Assembly: GCA_003598085.1 (NCBI GenBank)
Contig: QZKU01000076.1
Location: 1-41,438 of the forward strand
Source: Candidatus Abyssobacteria bacterium SURF_5
Lineage (GTDB): Bacteria; Abyssobacteria; SURF-5
Reading direction: 5' to 3'
DNA length: 41,438 nucleotides
Shown: positions 15,856-24,534 of the stretch, one piece after another
Layout: every line of letters starts with the position of its first letter
How positions within the stretch are numbered: the first letter of the stretch is position 1
Translations under genes and position numbers: made by a program
Notes under the pieces: generated by a model
The model's input: only the letters and a program-made list of their open reading frames with translations
Databases searched by the model: none
What the model was told of the DNA's origin: nothing

Positions 15856-16872
15856 ATGCCAGCATTCATAGTTGAACCGATTGAGCTGGGCAGACATGAT
15901 CTCGCACAAATTCTTGCCGAGATTGTGCAGGAAGCGTCAAATCAATTGGGGACAAGACAGGCGCGGGCACTGGCGAAGATCTGGAAAGCCCTGATTGAAA
16001 AAGGTTCAGGCTTCATTCTGATCAATGATGGCAAGTGTACGGGCATAATCCTCTATACCGCCGAATACGAGCTGCGTTTTTCTTCTTTTTTAAGCGAGTC
16101 GAGCGCGCGAAAACTTCCGCAAAACATAACCATTTGCCTCTGCTGCACGATCCGGGGAAAAACCAGTTGGAAACGTGAGCAGGAGACTCTCCTGCTGAAA
16201 ACGGCAATCTCTCGCCTTCGGATGGAGCCTTCCGTTGAAACGATTGCCGTGCAATGCCCGCCGCTCTACCGCGCCGACATCGAAGGCATTCTCTCTGCAA
16301 TCGGTTTCATGAATTGTCATCGGATTCGAATGCAGCGTTCGCTTTCGGGCAGGATTTCGGCCGGCGGCGGACCGCCAGGATCCAGATTCGAAGTACCCAC
16401 CGAGAACGACGCCGATCAATTGGGTGGAATCATATATCATGGGTATTTCTCGGAGATTGATGGCTATCTTTTTCCCGACATTTCCGCAGTCTGTTCCGAC
16501 AGCGACCTGTTCAAGGAATTTATCACCAATAGGTCCATTCACCTGCCCGCCTCGATTCTTGCGCGCGTGCAGGGACATCCGAGCGGGTGCGTTATCTCGC
16601 TTGCAGGAGATGCTCCTTCGAGCGGTTTGATCGGGATAGTGGCCGTTGTTCCGGAGATGAGGCGCCGCGGTGTCGGGAAGGCAATGCTCCTTCGAGTTTT
16701 GCGGAACTACCAAGAGATCGGATACGAGCGTGCTTCCCTCGCGGTTACGGTTGAGAACACGCCGGCGGTCTCCCTCTACGAGTCCATCGGTTTTCAGGAA
16801 GCCAGCCGGCGCACAAACATCTCCGTTTGGCGGCGCAGCGTGTCGCGCCCTCTGATGAACTTCCGGCGCTGA
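15856..16872 (+). CDS. GNAT-family N-acetyltransferase with degenerate N-terminal half
   Basis: The 338-residue protein carries a recognisable GNAT domain in its C-terminal half. Motif A is GIVAVVPEMRRRGVGKAML (acetyl-CoA pyrophosphate loop) near residue 258 and motif B is VTVENTPAVSLYESIGF near residue 297. The N-terminal ~175 residues look like a second, degenerate GNAT-like fold without the R/Q-x-x-G-x-G/A loop. Tandem GNATs of this type are common, with only one active half. The substrate is unknown. The start lacks a strong Shine-Dalgarno and may depend on the small frame upstream. It is convergent with the SDR gene, 29 bases apart. Confidence 0.8.
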   Translation: MPAFIVEPIELGRHDLAQILAEIVQEASNQLGTRQARALAKIWKALIEKGSGFILINDGKCTGIILYTAEYELRFSSFLSESSARKLPQNITICLCCTIRGKTSWKREQETLLLKTAISRLRMEPSVETIAVQCPPLYRADIEGILSAIGFMNCHRIRMQRSLSGRISAGGGPPGSRFEVPTENDADQLGGIIYHGYFSEIDGYLFPDISAVCSDSDLFKEFITNRSIHLPASILARVQGHPSGCVISLAGDAPSSGLIGIVAVVPEMRRRGVGKAMLLRVLRNYQEIGYERASLAVTVENTPAVSLYESIGFQEASRRTNISVWRRSVSRPLMNFRR

Positions 16873-16901
16873 TCAATATCGACCGAGGCGTTTCCCGCTT
16901 T

Positions 16902-17678
16902 TCAGACGCCTTCAAAAGCTCTCGGGCCGCCATCGACGCTGATCATCTCACCGGTCATGTAGCTGGAGGCATCGGAGGCAAGAAACACGGCCGGCCACGC
17001 TATCTCTTCAGGATTTCCCCACCGCTTCAAGGGCAGCGATTGAAAATGCTCCTGTGTGGATTCGGGCGTGATGCCCATTTGTTGTTGCACGGCCTCGGTG
17101 ATGATCATTCCCGGAGCAATGCAGTTTACGCGGATATTGTATTGAGCGAATTCGACCGCGAGTGCTCTGGTCAGATTGATTACCGCCGCTTTGGCGGCTC
17201 CGTATGGCGCCATCATGGGGGCGCCATCGCGGCCGGCGATTGAAGCGATATTCACGATGACGCCGCGGTTTTGCTTCTTCATCTCCTGACAGGCAACCTT
17301 CGAGAAAAGAAAGACGCCGGTCGAGTTGATGCCGAAAATCGCGTTCCATCCGTTGAGGCTGACATCTTCAATCGGGCAAACGAAACTGGCGCCGGCGTTA
17401 TTGACAAGGATATCAAGCTTTCCGAATTTCTTAACGGTTTGTTCAACGACGTTCCTTACTTCCTCCTCTTTTCGCACGTCGCACGTCAACGCCAAAGATT
17501 TCCTGCCCAATTCCTCGATCTTCTTCGCCGTGTCGCGCAGGTGTTCGGCCTTTCGACTGCAGATTACGACGTTGGCGCCGGAGAGGGCGAGCGCTTCGGA
17601 TATCGCCCTGCCGATGCCGGTCCCTCCGCCGGTTACAATTGCGACTCGGCCCTCTACGCTGAATGGATTGTTCTTCAT
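16902..17678 (-). CDS. Short-chain dehydrogenase/reductase (SDR)
   Basis: This 258-residue classical SDR has the cofactor loop TGGGTGIG near residue 17 and an Arg near residue 42 (ICSRKAEHL) that suggests NADPH preference. It also has NNAG, the catalytic Ser in NIASIAG, the YGAAK Tyr/Lys pair and a C-terminal GEMISVDGGPRA. It resembles FabG-like or 2,4-dienoyl-CoA reductase-like enzymes, but the substrate cannot be read from the sequence. AGGAG lies seven bases before the ATG. It is monocistronic, with its own good promoter and an adjacent palindrome. Confidence 0.92.
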   Translation of the reverse strand: MKNNPFSVEGRVAIVTGGGTGIGRAISEALALSGANVVICSRKAEHLRDTAKKIEELGRKSLALTCDVRKEEEVRNVVEQTVKKFGKLDILVNNAGASFVCPIEDVSLNGWNAIFGINSTGVFLFSKVACQEMKKQNRGVIVNIASIAGRDGAPMMAPYGAAKAAVINLTRALAVEFAQYNIRVNCIAPGMIITEAVQQQMGITPESTQEHFQSLPLKRWGNPEEIAWPAVFLASDASSYMTGEMISVDGGPRAFEGV

Positions 17679-17800
17679 AAATTCTCCTGTCTTCTCGACC
17701 GCTGAAAAGGCTGAAATGGCGTGTAATGGCGGTCGCGCCAGAACTGTGGTTGGACTGTTTATGGAGGGGACTTGGTACTCCCACCCGCCGGCCGTCCCTC

Positions 17801-17829
17801 ATCATAGTAAAGGATACTGTGCGTGTCAA
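17801..17829 (-). promoter_or_regulatory. Sigma-70 promoter of the SDR gene
   Basis: On the minus strand TTGACA (17824-17829), a 17-base spacer and TATGAT (17801-17806) form a strong promoter about 115 bases before the SDR start. Confidence 0.75.
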
Positions 17830-17843
17830 GTCCAAAATTGGAC
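17830..17843. promoter_or_regulatory. Palindrome abutting the SDR -35 box, possible operator
   Basis: GTCCAA and TTGGAC form a 6-2-6 inverted repeat directly upstream of the -35 hexamer, a position suited to an activator or repressor site. No regulator gene is adjacent, so the binding protein is unknown. Confidence 0.45.
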
Positions 17844-18074
17844 ACCCGCGAACAACTCCTGTCCCAGCAATCGCCGCTTAATTTTCGAGATTAACAGAGC
17901 ATAAATCCTGCGCGCGAGCGGCGATCAGGCTTTCTGAAAGGGCTCGAGGATAAAAGTGATCCGTCAGGAAGTCGAAATTTGGGGGGATTTATGTGCCACA
18001 GGGGCCACATCGCAATGGAGAACGTTGACGCCGCGGGAAGGCTTGGGCAGTGCACGGTTTTATCATTCGGGGGA

Positions 18075-18090
18075 TGGCATACTCTTTGCA
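18075..18090 (+). promoter_or_regulatory. -24/-12 (sigma-54) promoter for the histidine kinase
   Basis: TGGCAT, five bases, then TTGCA match the sigma-54 consensus (TGGCAC-N5-TTGCA) with the essential GG and GC at correct spacing. The start point would be near 18102, some 48 bases before the chosen kinase ATG at 18150. The gap from 17844 to 18074 holds no supported gene. Confidence 0.6.
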
Positions 18091-18149
18091 TAAGTCCTGA
18101 TCGAGACAGCTATATCCACAGGTCTGTAAGGGGCGAGCATGAGGGCGGA

Positions 18150-21100
18150 ATGCAGATAATCAGCAGCCAAAGAAAAATCTTGTTCTTTCTCGCGCTTTTC
18201 ATGCTTGGCTCCATGGCCGTGATTGCCCTCGCCACGAAAGAGACACTCGAGCGCAGCCAAAACAAAGCGCTCGAACGCTTCGGCCGCGACCAGTCTGATC
18301 TGGCTCGGGCGGCAGCCGCCTCGCTGGAAGACGCTCTTTTACTGCGCATCCGGCTACTTGGCGAAGTCATCCGACAACTTCCTTCGGATCTACCGGCTGA
18401 GAAGCTCCCGGCATTCCTGCAGGGGATATTCGATCGAGGGGAGGGATTCTTCTCCGTCGTCTATCTCCTGAACAATGACGGCGGTGTCAGATATGCATAT
18501 CCGGCCGGCGCCCCCGTAAAGGCCCCGGATGTATTCGCGCGGACTAAAGCGCGCGGCGTCGATTTGGGAATCGAAATCACTGAGACGGGTGACCTGCTCG
18601 TGTCGGCGCGGCTCGTGAAGGATACGAACTCAATTCTCATTGCAGTACTTAATAAAGAAAACCTGAGAGAGAATTGCCTCGAAAAACTGAGCAGCCGCCT
18701 CGCCCGTGATCTATTCATTTTGTCGGCCGACGGGAGGATCGTTGTCCGTCAGTCGCACCGGCAGGCATCTCCTGATACGACACACAAACATGAAGAGGTC
18801 ATTTCTCTTGCAGGCATCCACGACGAGGGCGGAATGGTTAGAATAAAACAGGAGGATGATTCAGATTTTGTTGCATACGCGCCGGCTCACCTGCCGGGAA
18901 GCCGGCTCTTTCTTGGATTACGGACGCCCCCGGCCATGGTGAAGGGATACCTTGTGGAAGGCTCGCGCTTCATCATTGCTATGGCCGGATCGAGATTGAT
19001 AGCTCTCACGGGATGTATGTTTCTTTTCTATTTTTTCAACAAGCAGCGCCTCCAGGCGAAACAAGAGACGCTTCAGCTCCGTGAAGAGCAGAAGCTCTTG
19101 AGCCGGCTGGAGGAGTCGGAAGAACGGTATAAGACGCTCGTGGAAAACCTGCTGAGCCCGGTTGTCATCTTTCAGGATGACAGAATCCGATTCACCAACC
19201 GCATGTTCACCAAGCTCACCCACTACTCATCCGAGGAGGTGACCGCCGAGGGATTCGACCTCCTCTGCCTGGTCCACGAGGATGATCGCGCGCTCGTGCA
19301 AGAGAATGTGGCGCGCCTTCTGGACGAAGAGCGCTTGGAATTGCCGCAGGAGATCAGATACGTGAAGAAGAACGGCGAGATCGTCGTTGGCTTGACGCTT
19401 TCATCGCTCGTTCATTTCGAGGGCAGGCGCGCCGTCGAAACGGTGGTTATAGATATCACGCGAATGAAGAGGATTGAACAAGAGCTGTTTGAAATGAGGA
19501 AGCGGTTGCAGTACCTCCTTGATAACGCGCCGATCATGATCTTTTCACTCGACCACGAGGGGAAATTTTCATACGCTAACAAGGAAACGCTCCGAATCAC
19601 CGGTTACAAATTGGACGACTGGCTGAACAGATCGTTCGCCCCCATTATTCATCCGGACGACCTCGCGCTGGCTGTGGCGAAATTCGAAGAGGGCCGCAGG
19701 GGCATCCCGCGGCGCGACTACAAGCTGCGGATCGTGAATGCAGCGGGGAACCTGCGGGTTCTTCATATTGTCGCCGATGCCATCTGGGAAGACAATCAGT
19801 TCAAAGGATCGCTGATTATTGCAAGCGACATAACCGAGCAGCAACGCCTCCAGCAGGCGATTAAAGAGACTCGCGATCATCTCGCAAATATTATCGAGAA
19901 TGCAGGCGACGCCATCATCACCGTAGACATCATCGGAAACATCGTTTCCTGGAACAAGACGGCCGAACAAATGTTCCATTTCGTTGAGCCGTTCGCCTTC
20001 CACAAGCCGCTCTCCTCGCTCTTGAACACCAATTCCGCACGGATGACAAAGCTGATCGACCGCGTGACGCAAGGAGAGACCATTCGGGATGAGGAAATCG
20101 AGTGCGTTTGCGAGAGAACCCGGGTGGATACGCTGTTTACATTCTCTCCCATCAGGGATGCGCCGGGCAAGGTTATCGGGATCTCTTGTTTTGCAAAGGA
20201 TATAACCGAGCGGAGAAACCTTGAAAACCAGCTGGAGCGCGACAAGGAATTCATCCACCAACTCATTGAAAATGCTAACGCCCTTATTGCCGCCGCTGAC
20301 GAAAAAGGGAAAATTGTCATCTTCAACAGACTGTTCGAAGAGGTATCCGGTTATACCAAAGAGGAGGCGCTGGGGCAGGATCCGCTCGAACTGCTCATCC
20401 CGAAGGAATATCGAGAATCGGTTGCTCAGAAGGTGGGCAAGATCCGCGGAAACAAACCGCTCTTGGAAATAGAGATCCCCATTCTCTCAAAGGATGGCCG
20501 CATGCTCACGGTCACCTGGAACGCCGCGGCTGTGAATTTGCCCTCGGGGCATGCTGCGGTTGTGGTGGTTGGCCAGGACGTGAGCGAACAGAAGAAGATG
20601 CAGGAGGAACTTATCCAGTCGAAGAAGCTGATTTCAATCGGCGAACTCGTTTCCGGGGTGGCTCATGAGCTGAATAATCCGCTCACTATCATTATGGGAT
20701 ATTCGCAACTCCTGATCTCCGAACGGGAACTCCTGGAAAAACATCGCGTAATGGCCAACAAGGTACTGGACGCCGCCACACGAAGCAAGCGGATAGTGGA
20801 GAACCTGCTGGCATTTGCGCGGAAAAAGAAGCTTCAGAAAGAGCAAATCAACATCAACGAAATCCTCGAAAGCACGCTGTTGCTGCGGGAGCACAACCTC
20901 GCGGTCAACAACATCACCCTTGTCAGGTCTTACGAGGAAAACCTCCCGCAGGTGTTTGCCGACGCCCACCAACTGCAGCAAGTGTTCTTGAATCTCATCA
21001 ATAACGCTTTCGATGCCATGTTTGAGGCGCACCGGGGTGGAACGCTCGAGGTGAAAACCTTCAGAAAGAATGAAACGCTCTTCATCGAAATGACGGATAC

Positions 21101-21332
21101 CGGACCCGGAGTACCGGAGTCTATTCAGGAGAAGATTTTCGACCCCTTCTTTACTACGAAGGAAGTCGGCAAGGGAACCGGATTGGGAATGAGCCTCAGC
21201 TACGGAATCATCAAGGAACACGGTGGCAGGATCTACCTTGACAAAACCCACCAGCCGGGCGCGCGGTTCATCATCGAACTCCCTTTCACCCAGCATGCGC
21301 AGGTACTCGAGGCGCAGGCTTCATATATGTAG
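18150..21332 (+). CDS. Membrane-bound multi-PAS sensor histidine kinase
   Basis: From ATG 18150 (GAGGG upstream) the protein has 1060 residues. A first membrane helix (about 9-28, ILFFLALFMLGSMAVIALA) is followed by an extracytoplasmic sensor of about 240 residues and a second helix (about 275-297). Four PAS domains follow (near 325, 455, 580 and 700). The kinase core has the H-box VAHELNNPL near 838, N-box NLINNAFDAM, G1 DTGPGVPE and G2 GKGTGLGMS. The NtrB-like core and -24/-12 promoter fit a two-component system with an NtrC-type partner, but no response regulator is in the window. A longer start near 17979 would bury the promoter and put about 57 extra residues before the signal-anchor. 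Its 3' end overlaps the convergent GTPase by 12 bases. Confidence 0.93.
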   Translation: MQIISSQRKILFFLALFMLGSMAVIALATKETLERSQNKALERFGRDQSDLARAAAASLEDALLLRIRLLGEVIRQLPSDLPAEKLPAFLQGIFDRGEGFFSVVYLLNNDGGVRYAYPAGAPVKAPDVFARTKARGVDLGIEITETGDLLVSARLVKDTNSILIAVLNKENLRENCLEKLSSRLARDLFILSADGRIVVRQSHRQASPDTTHKHEEVISLAGIHDEGGMVRIKQEDDSDFVAYAPAHLPGSRLFLGLRTPPAMVKGYLVEGSRFIIAMAGSRLIALTGCMFLFYFFNKQRLQAKQETLQLREEQKLLSRLEESEERYKTLVENLLSPVVIFQDDRIRFTNRMFTKLTHYSSEEVTAEGFDLLCLVHEDDRALVQENVARLLDEERLELPQEIRYVKKNGEIVVGLTLSSLVHFEGRRAVETVVIDITRMKRIEQELFEMRKRLQYLLDNAPIMIFSLDHEGKFSYANKETLRITGYKLDDWLNRSFAPIIHPDDLALAVAKFEEGRRGIPRRDYKLRIVNAAGNLRVLHIVADAIWEDNQFKGSLIIASDITEQQRLQQAIKETRDHLANIIENAGDAIITVDIIGNIVSWNKTAEQMFHFVEPFAFHKPLSSLLNTNSARMTKLIDRVTQGETIRDEEIECVCERTRVDTLFTFSPIRDAPGKVIGISCFAKDITERRNLENQLERDKEFIHQLIENANALIAAADEKGKIVIFNRLFEEVSGYTKEEALGQDPLELLIPKEYRESVAQKVGKIRGNKPLLEIEIPILSKDGRMLTVTWNAAAVNLPSGHAAVVVVGQDVSEQKKMQEELIQSKKLISIGELVSGVAHELNNPLTIIMGYSQLLISERELLEKHRVMANKVLDAATRSKRIVENLLAFARKKKLQKEQININEILESTLLLREHNLAVNNITLVRSYEENLPQVFADAHQLQQVFLNLINNAFDAMFEAHRGGTLEVKTFRKNETLFIEMTDTGPGVPESIQEKIFDPFFTTKEVGKGTGLGMSLSYGIIKEHGGRIYLDKTHQPGARFIIELPFTQHAQVLEAQASYM

Positions 21333-22310
21333 TTCAACAATGTCGCCATCAGCCAGAACATAATCGACGGAAACACTCTGCCCGGGGAATTCGGAGCTTC
21401 CCCACACTTTGGCCATCTTCAGATTCTGCGCAAAATCCTTATGGACGTGCGCGGCGAATTCGAGAAGCGTACTTCCGGCTGTCATAGTGAACGGAGGCGA
21501 GGTTGTCTTTGGTTTGCCCGGTTCCTTTGAATAGATGCGGACGATGCCAAGCCGCTTGAAGATTTCGGATTTGAGACGTTCCAGATTCTCTCCCGTCTCG
21601 GCAGATACATTCAGCAGCTCGATATCGGAATCCCACATCTCCTTCATGAGCGAAAAAATGATTTCGTCTTCATCAAGATCGCTCTTATTGGCGACGGCAA
21701 GAGTTTTCTTGTCGACCCAACCGAATTCCAGCGTTCCGCCGGAACCCTCCCTTGAAAGCCTGATCTTGATTCTTTCCATTATGTGGCGCGTGATATGGAA
21801 CTGATCGAGAGGATCCTGCGATGCGAGATCAAGGATAACCAGTACCAAATCGGCGGTTCTCACATTATCGCCCGTGGCCGTATCGTAATGTTCCTCGGAG
21901 AGAGCAGGCAATTCAACCAGTTGAATAAATATGTCCTCGTACGGCATCATCGCCGGGACCGGCATTCGTGTTGTGTAAGGATATGGCGCGACCTCGGGCC
22001 TCGCATTGGTCAGCGAACATAATAACTGCGATTTACCGGTATTCGGCGGGCCGACCAGCGCCACTTTGCCTGCGCCCTCCCGCTTGACGACGAGCGAAAC
22101 GCCTCCCTTTTTGCGGGCACGCTCGGTTTCCATCCGGTCCTTGAGTTGGGCGATCCGGCGCTTGATATCCGCCTGCATTTTCTCGGTTCCCTTATGCTTT
22201 GGAATCGTGCTGAGCATTCGCTCCAGGCATTCCATCTTCTCACTCGATGTTTTAGCCTGTTTATATGCCCGTTCCGCTTCCAAAAATTCGGGGGTTAGAT
22301 TTGCAGGCAC
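21321..22310 (-). CDS. DRG/Obg-related GTPase with C-terminal TGS domain
   Basis: The 329-residue protein has a helical N-terminal region (about 1-80), then a G domain with G1 GPPNTGKSQL and switch-I-like PYPYTTR. The G4 motif is NKSD and G5 is SAETG. A TGS domain (about 265-329) ends DYVLADGDIVELHI. The layout is that of DRG/COG1163-type GTPases, which are implicated in translation. The G3 box reads VELPAL rather than DxPG, so the residue that usually positions the hydrolytic water is changed. GTG start with GGAGGAAGGAGG just upstream. It is transcribed towards the kinase. Confidence 0.87.
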   Translation of the reverse strand: MPANLTPEFLEAERAYKQAKTSSEKMECLERMLSTIPKHKGTEKMQADIKRRIAQLKDRMETERARKKGGVSLVVKREGAGKVALVGPPNTGKSQLLCSLTNARPEVAPYPYTTRMPVPAMMPYEDIFIQLVELPALSEEHYDTATGDNVRTADLVLVILDLASQDPLDQFHITRHIMERIKIRLSREGSGGTLEFGWVDKKTLAVANKSDLDEDEIIFSLMKEMWDSDIELLNVSAETGENLERLKSEIFKRLGIVRIYSKEPGKPKTTSPPFTMTAGSTLLEFAAHVHKDFAQNLKMAKVWGSSEFPGQSVSVDYVLADGDIVELHI

Positions 22311-22410
22311 TTGTCCCTCCTTCCTCCTGCTGAATTAATTTTATCACAGATGGGAGGGATTGATGCAGCCGGCAAGGAATGCTGAATTCGGCAGGATTCG
22401 GCAGCCGTTT

Positions 22411-24534
22411 TTAACGACGAAAGATTTCGCGCTTGAGCTTTCTGTAGACTCGCAGGGGGAACCTCGCAAGACCTTTCACCAAGGCAACGTCCCTGAGTTC
22501 TTGCCGTACGGCGGAGAGTTCTGCACTAGTTTTCTCAAGGCTATCCAGCATTTTCAATTGAGCGAGCGCTTCGAATACCCGCGTAAAATCTTCAGCGGAT
22601 TGCGGTTCAAATTCGGCATAGATGTCGGAAGGATTAAGCGATAGATCTTGGCGGGTAGCGACAACGATACGGCGGTAACAAGGCTCTCTATTGTCGGCGG
22701 CGTAACAGGAGGAGTTGTACAGCCTGTTCAGCCTTTTCAAGATGTCGGTCCCGGCGGGAAACCGTTCCAGGAAAACGGTGAGCCCCATCATTGTGACCCA
22801 TCTCGGGAGGTAACCGTTCGGCAGAACCGACACGTGAAAGCCCAGCGCCTCCAGACGGCTCCTCGCTTGTTCAAGAGAGGGAAGCCGATTGGCGATGTGC
22901 TCAATCAGCCACGGATTCTCATTGCCATGAAGGCCCTTATAAAATTCATTCACAAAGTTTTCCGCCTCGCTTATCAGCGGCGCTTCGAACGGCGCCGCCA
23001 AGATGATTCCATCGCGCGACACCCGCTCCATCTCGTTCAGGAACGCCTCTCGCCGCTCCGACGGGATGTGTTCAAGAACGTCAAAACTGACCGCATAGTC
23101 GAACGCTTTCCCCTTGAAAGGAAGCCGCATGCCGTTCCCGAAGACGAAGTCCTCGATCAGGCGGTACCGTTCATTATCGACGGTAACAACAAAATCCTGG
23201 ATCAGAAATTGTTGGAGGATTCCGTGGCCGCCAATGTCCAGGATCGTGAATTCTTGATCATCTGCCCTTGTGCGGTTAATGAGATCGGCTGCAAGCTGGT
23301 GCCTTTGAAAGACGTCAAAATTCAGATCGAGCCGCTCCTTTTCAAGGTTACATTGCCGCTTCGATCTCAGCTCGCCTGTCCGCTCTTCGATAAAGCGAAT
23401 CAACTTATCCTCGACAACCGCTGGAATGCAGGTCCGCTTGATAAAAGCGATACCGTTTTGGCGAAGCCTCTCACGTAATTCAGCATCCGAGAGCAGCGTA
23501 TCGATGCATTGCGCAAACTCCTGTGGTGAGTCCGCAATGAAAATATCTTCACCGTTTCTGAGGGCCAGACCCTGCACCCCGATGCTGGTCGTAACTACCG
23601 GAAGCCCATACGCGAGAGCCTCGCCTATCTTTCCCTTCATCCCGGCCCCGAATCGGAGCGGAGCGATCGAGATATCACTTGATCGGAGCAAATGTTTGAG
23701 GTCCGGGACGTGCCCGAGGATTTTCACATTTTTCGATGCAAGCGCTGCCACGTCTTCGGGAGGGGACGCGCCCGCAATCAGTACCTTCAGAGCAGGCCTT
23801 TTCCTGACCACCAGCGGCAGGATCTCAGAGCAAAAGTATTTGACCGCGTCGACATTAGGAAGGTGCTTGAAGCCGCCCACAAAGAGAAGAGTGGACTTGT
23901 CTGGCCTCATTTCGCCGTCATGTTGGCATTCGACCGTGTGAATAGTGGGAATCACCTCAATGCTCAGCTCGCTCTCTTCGTTCAATAAGACGTCACGATC
24001 AAGCGGCGTCACGGTGAAGACCGCCTCGACGCTTCGACAGACCGCCAATTCCGCCTCTTTTGTCTGAAGCGCCCGTGTTCGCGCCTCCTGAGTCCCCGCA
24101 AGATCGGCCCATGTCTGCTCACGCAGAAAGCCGACATCAACCGCATCGTAGACGACATTGAGAAAGGGTTGCACTTCTCGAATGACTCGAAGATTCCGCT
24201 CGACCGTATCGAAGAACTCGAGTATCGCGAGCTTGAACCGATGGTTTCTGAGAATCTGTCGGAGGTCGTAATCATGGAGGAAGAGCTTTGCTCCGGCCTC
24301 CGTCAACGAGCGCGTATATTTGTCCTTCCGCCACCTCGAATAGAGTTCATGAAAATTCTCGGCCAGAAAAAATACTTCGTAGTGGCGAGCGAGTATCTCG
24401 ACCATACGATGCAGGCGCGCCCAGCCTGCCTGCTTGTCGAACTCCGGCGCCTGAGGAGAGATAATCAGAATTTTCTCTCTGGCGGCGGCTTTCCGAAAAT
24501 TTGACGCATTCCGGCTGCCAATTCCATCTTGCAT
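22411..24534 (-). CDS. Fusion of a GT4-type glycosyltransferase and a SAM-dependent methyltransferase
   Basis: This 707-residue protein has a GT-B glycosyltransferase in its first ~390 residues (ILIISPQAPEFDKQAGWARL; LLFVGGFKHLPNVDAV; PLRFGAGMKGKIGEALAYGL, the acidic donor-binding motif). A class I methyltransferase follows, with motif I ILDIGGHG near 426, DNERYRLIEDF, and YAVSFDVLEHIPSERR. The tail is basic and helical. It probably adds and then methylates a sugar on the surface glycan. ATG 24534 has AGGAG eight bases upstream, while an in-frame GTG at 24552 is weaker. The N-terminus overlaps the preceding glycosyltransferase gene by 70 bases. It is the last gene of the locus. Confidence 0.88.
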   Translation of the reverse strand: MQDGIGSRNASNFRKAAAREKILIISPQAPEFDKQAGWARLHRMVEILARHYEVFFLAENFHELYSRWRKDKYTRSLTEAGAKLFLHDYDLRQILRNHRFKLAILEFFDTVERNLRVIREVQPFLNVVYDAVDVGFLREQTWADLAGTQEARTRALQTKEAELAVCRSVEAVFTVTPLDRDVLLNEESELSIEVIPTIHTVECQHDGEMRPDKSTLLFVGGFKHLPNVDAVKYFCSEILPLVVRKRPALKVLIAGASPPEDVAALASKNVKILGHVPDLKHLLRSSDISIAPLRFGAGMKGKIGEALAYGLPVVTTSIGVQGLALRNGEDIFIADSPQEFAQCIDTLLSDAELRERLRQNGIAFIKRTCIPAVVEDKLIRFIEERTGELRSKRQCNLEKERLDLNFDVFQRHQLAADLINRTRADDQEFTILDIGGHGILQQFLIQDFVVTVDNERYRLIEDFVFGNGMRLPFKGKAFDYAVSFDVLEHIPSERREAFLNEMERVSRDGIILAAPFEAPLISEAENFVNEFYKGLHGNENPWLIEHIANRLPSLEQARSRLEALGFHVSVLPNGYLPRWVTMMGLTVFLERFPAGTDILKRLNRLYNSSCYAADNREPCYRRIVVATRQDLSLNPSDIYAEFEPQSAEDFTRVFEALAQLKMLDSLEKTSAELSAVRQELRDVALVKGLARFPLRVYRKLKREIFRR

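Noticed and set aside
17979-18149. Longer N-terminus for the histidine kinase
   Set aside because: It would place the -24/-12 promoter inside the gene and add Cys/His-rich residues unlike any sensor before the signal-anchor helix.
22648-23478. 276-codon plus-strand frame within the fusion gene
   Set aside because: Antisense to clear glycosyltransferase and methyltransferase motifs; no features of its own.
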